64,000 nt of DNA from Butyrivibrio proteoclasticus. GTDB lineage: Bacteria; Bacillota; Clostridia; Lachnospirales; Lachnospiraceae. Below the pieces are notes generated by a model that worked only from the letters and a program-made list of their open reading frames with translations, did not search any database and was not told the origin of the DNA. Location: positions 21,475 through 85,474 of the forward strand of contig NZ_FOXO01000017.1 of the NCBI RefSeq assembly GCF_900115735.1, given 5' to 3'. Position numbers and translations under genes: made by a program. Numbering within the stretch: the first letter of the stretch is position 1; every line of letters starts with the position of its first letter. This document shows, piece after piece, positions 15,945-25,655 of this stretch.

Positions 15945-18935
15945 ATGAGTAAACATTCCAAGTTATGGACTGGTTTGGCATCTGTCAGTACATGCTGTCT
16001 GGTACTGTCAAGCGTTGGATTTAACTGTATGTTGGGGTATTCGGGTACAGTTAATCAGGCTTTGGGGATTACTACCAGTAAGGTTGTAAATGATGGCGAT
16101 ACGTCAGAAGATACAACATATTTTGAAAGTGATTATGGCGAATTAAATTCTGAGAATCTTCAGACACTTATCCGGGAGACTTACGATGAGGCGGTTCAGG
16201 AAGAGGCAGAAGGAGCAGTTTTATTAAAAAATGATAATAACGCACTTCCACTTTCATCTGACGAAACAAAAGTAACTCTTTTTGGACACGCAGTTGCACA
16301 GCCTTTGTACAAGAGCGCATCTGCAGGTTCAAAGGCATATGATACATCAGAGGGTATTGACCTGTACACAGCCCTTTCTGAGCAGGGATTTGAAATCAAT
16401 GACACACTTTATAATGCATATGTTCAGTCCTCAACAGAAAGAGGAACCGGCAAATATGACTTTTTAACTAATACTACAAGCGTATTGTCAATGGGTGAAG
16501 AAGACATCTCTTTTTATACAGATGATCTTAAGGCTTCATTTGCAGATTACAGCGATGTTGCAATCGTAATGCTTGCAAGAGAAGGCGGAGAAGGAATGGA
16601 GCTGGCTCTCGAGGACAGCTTTGAAGGAATCAGCCAGTTAGCACTTCATCAGGAGGAAAAAGACCTTCTGAATATGATAAAAGAATCTGGCGTATTCAAT
16701 AAGGTGATCGTGCTGATAAACAGTGGTAATCCCATGGAGCTTGAGTGGCTCGATGAATATGGAGTAGATGCATGTCTCTGGATCGGTGAGCCGGGTCAGA
16801 GAGGATTTGAAGCAGTTGCACAGATCCTTAGCGGCAGCATCAATCCATCAGGATCACTTACAGATACATATGCTGCTAATTCACTTTCAGCACCCGCAGT
16901 TGTAAACGGAAGTTTCAATAACCAGACATGGGCTAATCTTGATGAAGTACTTGTAGCTATAGATGATGACGATGCCGGAATATCTTATTCAACAGTTCAG
17001 GCAGAAGGCATCTATGTTGGATATAAGTACTACGAGACAAGATATGAAGACAGCATCCTCGGACAGGGCAATGCAACTTCATCTGTCGGTTCATCTTTTG
17101 GAAAAGATTGGAACTATGCCGCAGAAGTTACATACCCATTTGGATATGGACTTTCATATACTACTTTTGAAAAGACACTTGATAGCGTAACAATAAATGG
17201 AGATGAAATAACAGTTAATGTAACTGTAAAAAATACAGGTGATGTCGCCGGGAAGACTTCTATACAGATATATGCTCAGACTCCTTACGGAGATTATGAG
17301 AAAAAGAATCTGGTAGAAAAATCTGCTATCCAGCTGCTCGATTTTGGAAAGACAGATACACTTGAACCGGGGCAGTCACAGACACTTAGCATTACTTGTG
17401 ATAAGTACCTTCTTGCAAGCTACGATTACACAAATGCAAAAGGATATATCATGAGTGAAGGCGATTATTATATCGCAATCGGTGATAATGCACATGACGC
17501 CCTCAATAACGTTCTTGCAGCAAAGGGAGCAGAGAAACTTACTGATGAAAACGGTCAGGAAGTAACAGGAAATGTATCTAATGTATACGCATGGAGCGAA
17601 GCATTAGATACAGAAACATATAAGACTTCACAGTACACAGATGAAGTTGTTACAAATCAGTTCGAAGAAGCTGATCCTAACTACTGGCAGGACGGTACAG
17701 TTACTTACCTGTCAAGAAATGACTGGGAAGGAACATATCCAACATCTGCTACACAGCTGACACTTAACGATGAGATGATCGAGCTTCTTGCAGGTAATTA
17801 TTATGAAAAGAGTGAAGATGCACTTTCTGTATCTGATTTCACTCAGGGCGAAAACGTAGGAATGCCACTTGCTGCACTTATTGGACTTGATTACGACGAT
17901 GAGGCATGGGATACATATTTAAACCAGTTCACAATATCTGAGCTTACAAGCCTTCTGTCAGATAACTTTGGTACAACTGAGATTGCTTCAGTAGGTAAGC
18001 CGGCAATTGTTGCAGGTGATGGACCTGATGGTGTTGGCGGTACATATAACGAGAGCAAGTACGGAACAAGCGTGCAGGATACATGCTTCCCAACAGAGAT
18101 AGTTCTTGCTTCTACATTTAATAAAGACCTTATGTACAACAGAGGCAAGCTCATGGCCAATGAGTGCATGTATCTCGGAATGGAAGAAGACTGGATGCCT
18201 GGAATTAACATCCACAGAACACCATTTGGTGGCAGAAACTTTGAATATTATTCAGAAGATGCAGTTATGAGTTATCTCTGTGCTATTCCTGAAGTAGTTG
18301 CTATGGAAGAAAGAGGCGTTCAGGCCGGTGCCAAGCATGTAGTTGGTAATGATCAGGAAAATAACAGAGAAGGAATCGCAGTATTCTTTAACGAACAGGC
18401 ATTTAGAGAGACATCTCTAAGAGCAGCAGAAGGAGCCATAGCAGCAGCCGGTGGAAAAGCTCTTATGCACGGCTTTAACAGACTTGGCCTTGTATGGTGC
18501 TCAGAGAGTACAGCACTTTGTAGCCAGGTAATCGAGAATGAATGGGGATTTGTCGGACAGCAGGAAACTGACGCTGTAGCAGGTGCCGAGGGTACATATA
18601 AGTGGCATCTTACAAGTGCAGTTGCAGCCGGTGTAGATCAGTTCTGTCTTGATTTCTCCGGTTCAGTTGGAACAGCTGTAGCAAAGCAGATCACAGACAC
18701 TGATGATGGAGACCTTCTGGCACTTGTCAGAAAGTCAGCACATGATTATCTCTATACAGTTGCAAATAGCAGCGTTATGAACGGATACAGCGTTGATTCT
18801 AAAATCGTATCTGTAACACCTTGGTGGCAGCCACTTATGATAGTTCTTATCGTAGTATTTGCTGCACTTGACATTTTATTTATATTCATGGATCTGAAGA
18901 AACGCAGAACTGTAATTGAGATTGTTAAGGAATGA
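15945..18935 (+). CDS. Membrane-anchored GH3 glycoside hydrolase, reversed domain order
   Basis: A 996-residue GH3 beta-glucosidase-type enzyme with an N-terminal hydrophobic segment (about residues 10-30) and a C-terminal helix (about 965-985) followed by KKRR. The alpha/beta C-domain comes first (EEAEGAVLLKNDNNALPLSS to YPFGYGLSYTTFE), then a fibronectin-III-like domain, then the TIM-barrel domain at the end (GDGPDGVGG, GINIHRTPFGGRNFEYYSED, KHVVGNDQENNREG). This reversed order is known in some rumen-clostridial GH3 enzymes. The nucleophile is probably Asp876 in QQETDAV; the usual Trp after it is Ala here. The two anchors suggest it works at the cell surface on glucosides or xylosides. First gene of the operon; GGAGGT precedes the ATG. 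Confidence 0.92.
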   Translation: MSKHSKLWTGLASVSTCCLVLSSVGFNCMLGYSGTVNQALGITTSKVVNDGDTSEDTTYFESDYGELNSENLQTLIRETYDEAVQEEAEGAVLLKNDNNALPLSSDETKVTLFGHAVAQPLYKSASAGSKAYDTSEGIDLYTALSEQGFEINDTLYNAYVQSSTERGTGKYDFLTNTTSVLSMGEEDISFYTDDLKASFADYSDVAIVMLAREGGEGMELALEDSFEGISQLALHQEEKDLLNMIKESGVFNKVIVLINSGNPMELEWLDEYGVDACLWIGEPGQRGFEAVAQILSGSINPSGSLTDTYAANSLSAPAVVNGSFNNQTWANLDEVLVAIDDDDAGISYSTVQAEGIYVGYKYYETRYEDSILGQGNATSSVGSSFGKDWNYAAEVTYPFGYGLSYTTFEKTLDSVTINGDEITVNVTVKNTGDVAGKTSIQIYAQTPYGDYEKKNLVEKSAIQLLDFGKTDTLEPGQSQTLSITCDKYLLASYDYTNAKGYIMSEGDYYIAIGDNAHDALNNVLAAKGAEKLTDENGQEVTGNVSNVYAWSEALDTETYKTSQYTDEVVTNQFEEADPNYWQDGTVTYLSRNDWEGTYPTSATQLTLNDEMIELLAGNYYEKSEDALSVSDFTQGENVGMPLAALIGLDYDDEAWDTYLNQFTISELTSLLSDNFGTTEIASVGKPAIVAGDGPDGVGGTYNESKYGTSVQDTCFPTEIVLASTFNKDLMYNRGKLMANECMYLGMEEDWMPGINIHRTPFGGRNFEYYSEDAVMSYLCAIPEVVAMEERGVQAGAKHVVGNDQENNREGIAVFFNEQAFRETSLRAAEGAIAAAGGKALMHGFNRLGLVWCSESTALCSQVIENEWGFVGQQETDAVAGAEGTYKWHLTSAVAAGVDQFCLDFSGSVGTAVAKQITDTDDGDLLALVRKSAHDYLYTVANSSVMNGYSVDSKIVSVTPWWQPLMIVLIVVFAALDILFIFMDLKKRRTVIEIVKE

Positions 18936-18946
18936 GGTGGACGAAT

Positions 18947-19342
18947 ATGAAGAACTTTTTAGCAAAAAAATCATATGGCTTTTGTGCCGTAGTGCTGGCG
19001 CTTATTGTTGCAGTTATATCACTTGTCAGATACCTGGCATGGGCTCCTGCTCATAATGCCACAAATGCGATGGTAGTGGCTGCACTTGTAATAGGAATTG
19101 TATTAAATGTTATTATAATGATAAAGGATGAGGACCTTCTCCTGGTAGCTGCAACAGCTTGCTATTCATTTGCGGTGTTCAGACACCTGGCTGATCAGGT
19201 CGGATCATTCGTAGATGCATTTCAGGGCATTAACATGTTCGGAGATGCCACACAGGTCGGAAACATAGTGTCTATAGCAATTGTTATGGGCATTGGAGTA
19301 TTGCTTACAATTATTAGTGGATTTTTAAGAAGAGAAGTTTAA
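18947..19342 (+). CDS. Four-helix membrane protein
   Basis: A 131-residue membrane protein with helices at about residues 10-28, 38-57, 62-80 and 103-125. The ATG at 18947 is preferred over 18932 because GAGGTGG sits between the two. It lies between GH3 and GH2, 11 and 2 bases from its neighbours, so it is co-expressed with the surface glycosidases. It may assist their membrane complex or sugar uptake; no family is recognised. Confidence 0.75.
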   Translation: MKNFLAKKSYGFCAVVLALIVAVISLVRYLAWAPAHNATNAMVVAALVIGIVLNVIIMIKDEDLLLVAATACYSFAVFRHLADQVGSFVDAFQGINMFGDATQVGNIVSIAIVMGIGVLLTIISGFLRREV

Positions 19343-19344
19343 TT

Positions 19345-21720
19345 ATGAAGAGAATATGCTTAAATGACAACTGGAAATGTTTTGTTACAGGGAAAAGAGA
19401 TACCGCAATTGATGTAACTCTTCCTTATGATGCGATGCTATTGGATGAAAAGGACGACGAAAGCGTCACTGGAGTAAATCTTGGATGGTATGTGCCACAG
19501 GATTACTCTTTTGAAAAGACTCTTTTGGCTCCAAAGGAATGGGCAGACCAGATCACAGTTCTGTATTTTGAAGGTGTCTATCACAAGGCAACTGTATATG
19601 TAAATGGCGTCAAAGCTGCTTATCAGGATTATGGTTACACCGGATTTTATGTGGATGTGACACAGCTTCTGAAATATGGTGAGGACAACACTATTCTTGT
19701 AGAAGCTATAAATACTGATCAGCCCAATAGCAGATGGTATACAGGAACCGGTATCTACAGGCCTGTATGGCTATACCAGATGCCACAAAAGCATATTCTC
19801 ATAAACGGAATTAAGGTTGATACCCTGTCAATAGATCCTCCAGTGATAAAGGTTGCGGTTAGTACAAACGCAGAAGGCCAGGTGACATGCGCTGTAGCAG
19901 AGCTTGATACGGTGGTAAAAGAAATAACTAACGCTGATGGTGTAGCCGAGATTACCATGGAGCTTCCCAAAGCAGAACTTTGGAGCCCCGAAAATCCTAA
20001 GCTTTATGACCTTAAGGTAAGCTTTGGTGATGATGTCAGAACTGAGCGCATTGGTATCAGAACCCTTGAATTTAATGCTAAAAAAGGCTTTGCCATCAAT
20101 GGAAAAAGAGTGATACTTCGAGGCGCATGCATTCACCATGACAATGGTATCCTCGGAGCAGCCGGACATGAGTTCTCTGACTACAGAAAGATCAGACTCA
20201 TGAAGGAAAATGGCTATAATGCAGTGCGTAGTGCTCACAATCCTTGCTCTGAGGCTATTCTTAGAGCATGCGATGAAATGGGCGTCCTGATGATGGATGA
20301 GTACGTCGATGCCTGGTATATCCACAAGACCAGATACGACTATGCAACCTCAGTTGAAAAGAACTACAAAACAGACTTAAAGGCCCTTGTAGATAAGGAT
20401 TACAATCATCCGAGCGTTATCATGTATTCAACCGGTAATGAAGTTGCAGAGACAGCTCAGGCAAAGGGTATCGAGCTTTGCGGCGATATGACTGACTACC
20501 TCCATGAACTTGATCCTTCAAGACCCGTATCATGTGGAATCAATATCTTTTTTAACTTCTTAAGTTCAATGGGACTTGGCATCTACTCTGATAAAAAGGC
20601 AGAGCAGGAAGTTAAGAATGTCAAAAAGAAGAAGGCAGTTGGCAGTGAATTCTTTAATAACCTTGCAGGGATACTTGGCGCAGATTTCATGAAGTTCGGA
20701 GCTACTCTGTATCCTTGCGACGTACTGACTAGAGACGCCTTTGCAAGAATGGATTTTGCAGGGTACAACTATGGAATCAACAGATATGTCCATGATCTAA
20801 AGAAATATCCTGACCGATTGATACTTGGAAGTGAGACATTTTGCAGCGATGCCTACAGGTTCATGGAGCTTGCTGCAGATGAGCCCAGGATAATAGGCGA
20901 CTTCGTATGGTCAGGTATGGATTACCTGGGAGAAGTAGGTGTCGGAAGCTGGGAATATCAGGACTATGCACCGGATTTTAGCCACGGAAAAGGATGGGTT
21001 ACAGCGGGTTCCGGAAGAGTTGATCTTACAGGTAAATCTCTTTCTGAAGCTGATTACACCCGCGTAGCCTTTGGACTAAAGGACATTGCAATAGGTGTTA
21101 TCCCTGTAAAATATGCTGATCAAAAACATTCTCCATCTGCATGGAAGATGACAAATGCCATGGCCAGCTGGTCATGGGAAGGATGCGAGAATAAGAAGAC
21201 CAAGGTAGAGGTCTATGCCCGCGCATACGAGATAGAGCTTCTGTTAAACGGTAAAACTATCGGTAAAAAGAGACCCCAAAACGATTGCAGAGTAGTGTTT
21301 GATGTTACTTATATGCCGGGTGAACTTAAGGCTGTGGCATACGCTGAAAATGGTAAAGTAATTGCTACAACAGTTCTTTTAACTGCTGGGAAAAAGACTC
21401 AGTTAGTAGTAGAGCCGGAGCTTGCAGCAATAAATAGTGACGGCGATCTTGCTTATGTTCGACTTAAGTTTACAGATCAGTCAGGAGAGGTAAAGCCTCT
21501 TGAAAGAGATCACATTAAGGTCAGCGTAACCGGTGGAGAGCTCATTGGCCTTGGCAGCGCCTGCCCATATTATGAAGGCAGTTACCTGGATGATGTCTGC
21601 GACACATACTACGGTGAAGCACTGGCTGTAATAAGACCTGTAAGTAAAGGAAACATAGTGATAAATGCTACTTCACTTAATAAGAATCTGACAGCGTCGG
21701 CCACTGTAGAGGTAAGATGA
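19345..21720 (+). CDS. GH2 glycoside hydrolase, beta-galactosidase-like
   Basis: A 791-residue GH2 enzyme. An N-terminal sugar-binding domain (LGWYVPQDYSFEKTL, then YEGY-type beta strands and GTGIYRPVWL) is followed by an immunoglobulin-like domain and the TIM barrel from about residue 250 (RGACIHHDNGILGAA, NAVRSAHNPCSEAIL). The acid/base is Glu366 in STGNEVAE and the nucleophile is probably Glu497 in ILGSETFCSD. The C-terminal 200 residues form DUF4982/Ig-like domains. There is no signal peptide, so it is cytoplasmic and probably finishes oligosaccharides imported after GH3 action. Its stop overlaps the next start codon by 4 bases. Confidence 0.92.
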   Translation: MKRICLNDNWKCFVTGKRDTAIDVTLPYDAMLLDEKDDESVTGVNLGWYVPQDYSFEKTLLAPKEWADQITVLYFEGVYHKATVYVNGVKAAYQDYGYTGFYVDVTQLLKYGEDNTILVEAINTDQPNSRWYTGTGIYRPVWLYQMPQKHILINGIKVDTLSIDPPVIKVAVSTNAEGQVTCAVAELDTVVKEITNADGVAEITMELPKAELWSPENPKLYDLKVSFGDDVRTERIGIRTLEFNAKKGFAINGKRVILRGACIHHDNGILGAAGHEFSDYRKIRLMKENGYNAVRSAHNPCSEAILRACDEMGVLMMDEYVDAWYIHKTRYDYATSVEKNYKTDLKALVDKDYNHPSVIMYSTGNEVAETAQAKGIELCGDMTDYLHELDPSRPVSCGINIFFNFLSSMGLGIYSDKKAEQEVKNVKKKKAVGSEFFNNLAGILGADFMKFGATLYPCDVLTRDAFARMDFAGYNYGINRYVHDLKKYPDRLILGSETFCSDAYRFMELAADEPRIIGDFVWSGMDYLGEVGVGSWEYQDYAPDFSHGKGWVTAGSGRVDLTGKSLSEADYTRVAFGLKDIAIGVIPVKYADQKHSPSAWKMTNAMASWSWEGCENKKTKVEVYARAYEIELLLNGKTIGKKRPQNDCRVVFDVTYMPGELKAVAYAENGKVIATTVLLTAGKKTQLVVEPELAAINSDGDLAYVRLKFTDQSGEVKPLERDHIKVSVTGGELIGLGSACPYYEGSYLDDVCDTYYGEALAVIRPVSKGNIVINATSLNKNLTASATVEVR

Positions 21721-22250
21721 TGAATAGAGAAAAGATAAAGAAGTTACTATTTCAGTTTGTTAAGTTTTATCTCTTTTCTCTTTTGGTTACGCTGCTTCAG
21801 TATTTGCTTCTGACTTTTTTGCCCACAGTAATTAATAACAACACAGATTGGTGTAGTGTACCTTGTCAGCTTTTTAGGGTAAAATTGGGTATAGTAGATA
21901 CATATATATTTAATTATCCGGTAACCGGAGATGAAACTGGTGGAATGGGATATTTTGCAGCCTTTGCGATCACTTTGTTTATTGCACAGTGCGTAAATTT
22001 CCCAATGCAGAGAAATGTTACCTTTAAGTCTCATGGAAATGTTTGGTATCAGGCAATGTGGTATGTCATAGCATTTGTCGCAATAACGGTAGTGTGCAGC
22101 GTGCTGATGTCCATCTATGTTCCTGTTTGTAAGCAGTTCCTTGAGCCTGCCGTTTATAACATTCTCATAACTGTTATAAATGGTGGTGTGCAGATGGTGA
22201 TATATTTCCCTGTTTATAAGATTATTTTTCCAGAGGTAGAACGTGATTAA
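21717..22250 (+). CDS. GtrA-like membrane protein
   Basis: A 177-residue protein with four predicted helices. FAITLFIAQCVNFPMQRNVTFKSHG matches the GtrA family region in which a conserved asparagine and aromatic residues lie before F-x-S/N. GtrA proteins are involved in moving lipid-linked sugars across the membrane. The loop at residues 40-75 is longer than usual. The ATG overlaps the GH2 stop, and its end overlaps the response regulator by 8 bases. Confidence 0.7.
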   Translation: MMNREKIKKLLFQFVKFYLFSLLVTLLQYLLLTFLPTVINNNTDWCSVPCQLFRVKLGIVDTYIFNYPVTGDETGGMGYFAAFAITLFIAQCVNFPMQRNVTFKSHGNVWYQAMWYVIAFVAITVVCSVLMSIYVPVCKQFLEPAVYNILITVINGGVQMVIYFPVYKIIFPEVERD

Positions 22251-22965
22251 AATCGCTGTTGTAGATGACGATCTTAATGAACAGCAAAAATTATCAGATA
22301 TGTTCACAAGACTTGGTGGAGAGATAGGGATCGACCTGTCTGTCGTTACGTTCTCAGACAGGGAGTCTTTCCTGTCCGGGTACGATAAGAGCTATGCGAT
22401 GCTCTGTCTCGACATTGAGCTTAATACAGAAGATGATAGTGATAATGGAATTGAACTTGCCAAAAAGATAAGGCAGGTCGATTCTGATGTCATTATCATC
22501 TTTATTACTAATCTGGCTCAGATGGCTATCAAAGGCTATGAAGTCAGGGCTTTTGATTTCATAGTAAAACCTGTCAATTACGGTGATTTTGCCATGAAGA
22601 TGAGGAACGCTCTTGGTTTTTATCAGGGGCACAGGTCAGAGAGCTTTAAAGTTCAGACAGAGCATGGCTTTGTCATGATCTCAAGTGACGATCTCTATTA
22701 CATAGAGGTGAACGGTCACTATATTTACTATCACACTACCAATCAGGTTTACAAACAAAAAGGCACGCTAAAAGAGATAGAGGTTAAGATATCAGAACTG
22801 CCCTTTAAGAGGTGTAACAACTGCTATCTGATCAATCTTAAACATGTAAGCGGTGTCGATAAGGATGATGTAATTGTAGGCGGAGACAGACTTAAGATAA
22901 GCCGCCCCAAAAAGAGGGAGTTCTTGCAGGCAATTGCTGAATACATGGGAGGTAAGACTTTGTGA
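22243..22965 (+). CDS. LytTR-type response regulator
   Basis: A 240-residue two-component regulator. The N-terminal receiver has the acidic pair DDD at residues 8-10, phosphoacceptor Asp57 (MLCLDIEL) and Lys in FIVKPVNYGD. The C-terminal LytTR DNA-binding domain spans about residues 130-235 (DDLYYIEVNGHYIYYHT, FKRCNNCYLINLKHV). It is the AgrA/LytR type and pairs with the kinase immediately downstream, whose start overlaps by 4 bases. Its place inside the glycoside operon suggests sensing tied to sugar use or cell-surface state. Confidence 0.93.
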   Translation: MIKIAVVDDDLNEQQKLSDMFTRLGGEIGIDLSVVTFSDRESFLSGYDKSYAMLCLDIELNTEDDSDNGIELAKKIRQVDSDVIIIFITNLAQMAIKGYEVRAFDFIVKPVNYGDFAMKMRNALGFYQGHRSESFKVQTEHGFVMISSDDLYYIEVNGHYIYYHTTNQVYKQKGTLKEIEVKISELPFKRCNNCYLINLKHVSGVDKDDVIVGGDRLKISRPKKREFLQAIAEYMGGKTL

Positions 22966-24248
22966 ATACCATGTTTGAAATATGGGATCTAATTTCATAT
23001 GCAGTACAGCTGATATTGTCCGGAACTATAGTGATCATTTTTAGTCCCAGGAAAAAATACTGGGGACTGCGCTATGCTGTTTCAGCAGCTCTTTTCATTT
23101 TGGTATCTCTTTTTATGAATCATTTTTCCAGGAATATCATGGAGGTAATAGGCTTTGTGGGCTACTGGTCGCTGTATATTGCGGGGGTATTGTTCCAGAT
23201 ATTCTTGTGCACAGAGTACAACATGAGGCAGGTTCTGTACTACTCCATTGTAGCTCTTGCAGTGCAGCATGTTGCCTTTGATATATGCGAGATCTTTGAT
23301 GCGATATTTGGCAGAATACAGGTAATAGATATAGTTGTCTATATTCTTATCTATGGGATATTTGCCTTTGTTATCAAAAGAATCTTTGCCAAGATGGAAG
23401 CCAAGAGCTTTAAGCAGACAGATCTGGTACCAATCATAACGATCATGATGATCGTGCTATTTGTAAGTGTCATGTATAAAGGCAATACCTTTTATGATGT
23501 GGAATTCTCCTGGAATTATGTATATTACAGGATTGTTGATGCTCTTTGCTGCGTATATATTCTGTGGACACAGGGTACAAGGCGGCTCAGCGAGTACTAT
23601 GCAAGCGAGCTTGAGGGTATCAATAAGGCATTTATGATCCAAAAGGAGCAGTTCAAGATCAAGCAGGAGACCATCGACAGTATCAATAGAAAGTGCCATG
23701 ATCTAAAGCATCAGATCGAGGCTATTCATCACATGGAGAAGGATAGCGACAGAGAGGCTTTCTATAAAGAGCTGAAGAAAGATATTATGATCTACGATGT
23801 GGCCATAGATACTGGTAACGAGGCCCTTAATGTCCTGATGATGGATAAGGGGCTGTACTGCTGCGAACATGATATACAGCTAAGCTGCATGGCCGACGCA
23901 GGATCACTCTCATTCATGAAACTCGAGGATGTCTATGCAATATTCGGAAATGCTCTGGATAACGCCATTACAGCGGTTGAGAAGATAAGTGATAAGGAAA
24001 AGAGAGTTATAAATCTGAAGGTCCTTAATCAGAACAACATGTTCATGCTGCAGCTTCAGAACTATTACAACGGAGTCCTGTCATTTGAAGATGGCATGCC
24101 CCTCACAACCAAGACAGACAAGACCCAGCACGGCTTTGGCGTCAAGAGCATCAGATATCTTGCCGAGAAGTACGGCGGCACTATGACAGTAAATGCCAAG
24201 GACGGCATATTTACCCTGCAGATATTGCTTCCAATAATGGAACAGTAG
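22962..24248 (+). CDS. GHKL sensor histidine kinase (AgrC-like)
   Basis: A 428-residue kinase with five or six membrane helices in residues 1-205, a coiled linker, the H-box RKCHDLKHQ (about residues 243-251), N-box YAIFGNALDNAITAVEKI and G-box GFGVKSIRYLAEKYGG. This is the GHKL_5/AgrC arrangement that senses peptides or membrane signals. It phosphorylates the LytTR regulator encoded just upstream. No AgrB/AgrD-type peptide gene is next to it. Last gene of the operon; a repeat array starts about 70 bases after the stop. Confidence 0.92.
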   Translation: MNTMFEIWDLISYAVQLILSGTIVIIFSPRKKYWGLRYAVSAALFILVSLFMNHFSRNIMEVIGFVGYWSLYIAGVLFQIFLCTEYNMRQVLYYSIVALAVQHVAFDICEIFDAIFGRIQVIDIVVYILIYGIFAFVIKRIFAKMEAKSFKQTDLVPIITIMMIVLFVSVMYKGNTFYDVEFSWNYVYYRIVDALCCVYILWTQGTRRLSEYYASELEGINKAFMIQKEQFKIKQETIDSINRKCHDLKHQIEAIHHMEKDSDREAFYKELKKDIMIYDVAIDTGNEALNVLMMDKGLYCCEHDIQLSCMADAGSLSFMKLEDVYAIFGNALDNAITAVEKISDKEKRVINLKVLNQNNMFMLQLQNYYNGVLSFEDGMPLTTKTDKTQHGFGVKSIRYLAEKYGGTMTVNAKDGIFTLQILLPIMEQ

Positions 24249-24320
24249 GGGATGTTAAAAGAGATGTTTTTTGGGGAGATTCTAGGAGTGAGATTCGGTT
24301 CGGGAGTGAGATTCCAGCGG

Positions 24321-24690
24321 CGTACGGATAAGAACAGTCCTAGAACATGATTTTATCCGTACAATCCCCAGGAAAAAGATCTGTTTTAGGAGTGAGATTC
24401 CAGCGACGTACGGATAAGATCAGTCCTAGAACATGATTTTATCCGTACATTCCCAAAGAAAAGAGCTGTTTTAGGAGTGATATTCCGGCGACGTACGGAT
24501 AAGATTAGTCCTAGAACATGATTTTATCCGTACATTTCCCAGGAAAAGAGCTGTTATAGGAGTGATATTCTAGCGACGTACGGATAAGATTAGTCCTAGA
24601 ACATGATTTTATCCGTACACTCCCCAGAAAAAGAGCTGTTTTAGGAGTGATATTCTGGCGACGTACGGATAAGATCAGTCTTAGAACGCT
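24321..24690 (+). repeat. 85-bp tandem repeat array, five units with interleaved inverted repeats
   Basis: CGTACGGATAAGA begins units at 24321, 24407, 24492, 24577 and 24662 (periods 86, 85, 85, 85); the last is truncated. Each full unit has arms in the order TACGGATAA, TCCTAGAACA, TTATCCGTA, TGTTTTAGGA, so two inverted repeats interlock. Copies differ by only a few bases. The gap 24249-24759 holds nothing else except 70 bases of non-coding sequence before the J-domain gene. Confidence 0.9.
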
Positions 24691-24759
24691 AATCAAGGCA
24701 AATTGTTCAGAGGAACTGATCAGTTTCTTACATGAGAAAAGGATATCACATTAATCTGT

Positions 24760-25647
24760 ATGACACTTAAGGAAGCTTACAAGATCCTCGGCGCCTCTAA
24801 ACATGACGACGACCGGGAGATAAAAGCCAAATACAAAAAGCTTCTTATCCTGTACCATCCGGATTCTGATCCGACCAGGAAAAGAAATCCTGAGGATGAT
24901 GATAAGATCAGGCAGGTCATTGAAGCTTATAAAAAGATCAAGGAGTCTGAAGGAGAGCCCTACTTCGACACTTATGAGTTTACCTGGGATGCCTTTGAGA
25001 ACAAGGCTGCATTCTCTGAGAGGAACATCTACGTTCAGTTCAAGATGTATGATGAGGAGCTGCCACTTTCCAAGATGGCCAGAGGGAGGTTTGTCTGGGA
25101 TCCTGATATGGAAGAGTTCAAGCTCTTTTCCAAGAGCGTTCTGGAAGCCTGCAAGGATATCATGACAGACTATAGCGCAAGGCTCACACCTGATAAGGTA
25201 AAAGACATCTTTCATTTCATGATGCAGGAGTATGTCCTTCCTGCTGATGCAGCCAGAAAGATTGGCAATAAGGTCCGTGAGGATAGAGACACAGAGGTAT
25301 TCACCTTCAATGGATTTGTAAAAGAAAATCCTGCAGATCCGAAAGCTTCTGCACCAACTATAGGGGAGCCTTTGAACATTTTTCTTCGAGAAGACAGGGC
25401 AGTTGTTGAAGAAATTGTGACAGGTAAGGTGCTTGGATCAGTATCTTTTGATGAGGATGAGCTTTACTACGTGGTCCTTCCACTTCTGGAAGATCCCAAA
25501 GTGCAGACCCATGCTTCGATTACTAAAGTTGAAAAGAGCCGCAGATTTGGTAATCGGATGAATGTAGTGATAGAGCTGATGATACCAAAGGACCTTAAGG
25601 ATGTAGCTGTCTCAAACGAAAGGCAGATCAAAAGAAGGATAGGTTAA
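24760..25647 (+). CDS. J-domain (DnaJ-like) protein
   Basis: A 295-residue protein. Residues 1-65 form a J domain with the HPD motif (YHPDSDP) and basic helix II (REIKAKYKKLLILYHPD), which stimulates Hsp70 (DnaK) ATPase activity. The remaining 230 residues lack the glycine-rich, zinc-finger and standard client-binding domains of DnaJ and are not recognised. It is thus a specialised co-chaperone, not DnaJ itself. The start ATG lacks a strong ribosome site. It is followed after 8 bases by the inositol-phosphatase-like gene. Confidence 0.85.
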   Translation: MTLKEAYKILGASKHDDDREIKAKYKKLLILYHPDSDPTRKRNPEDDDKIRQVIEAYKKIKESEGEPYFDTYEFTWDAFENKAAFSERNIYVQFKMYDEELPLSKMARGRFVWDPDMEEFKLFSKSVLEACKDIMTDYSARLTPDKVKDIFHFMMQEYVLPADAARKIGNKVREDRDTEVFTFNGFVKENPADPKASAPTIGEPLNIFLREDRAVVEEIVTGKVLGSVSFDEDELYYVVLPLLEDPKVQTHASITKVEKSRRFGNRMNVVIELMIPKDLKDVAVSNERQIKRRIG

Positions 25648-25655
25648 AAGAAAAA

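Noticed and set aside
24321..24690. CRISPR or minisatellite-like array
   Set aside because: The full 85-bp unit is repeated, including the would-be spacers, and no cas gene is near. It is kept as a tandem repeat.
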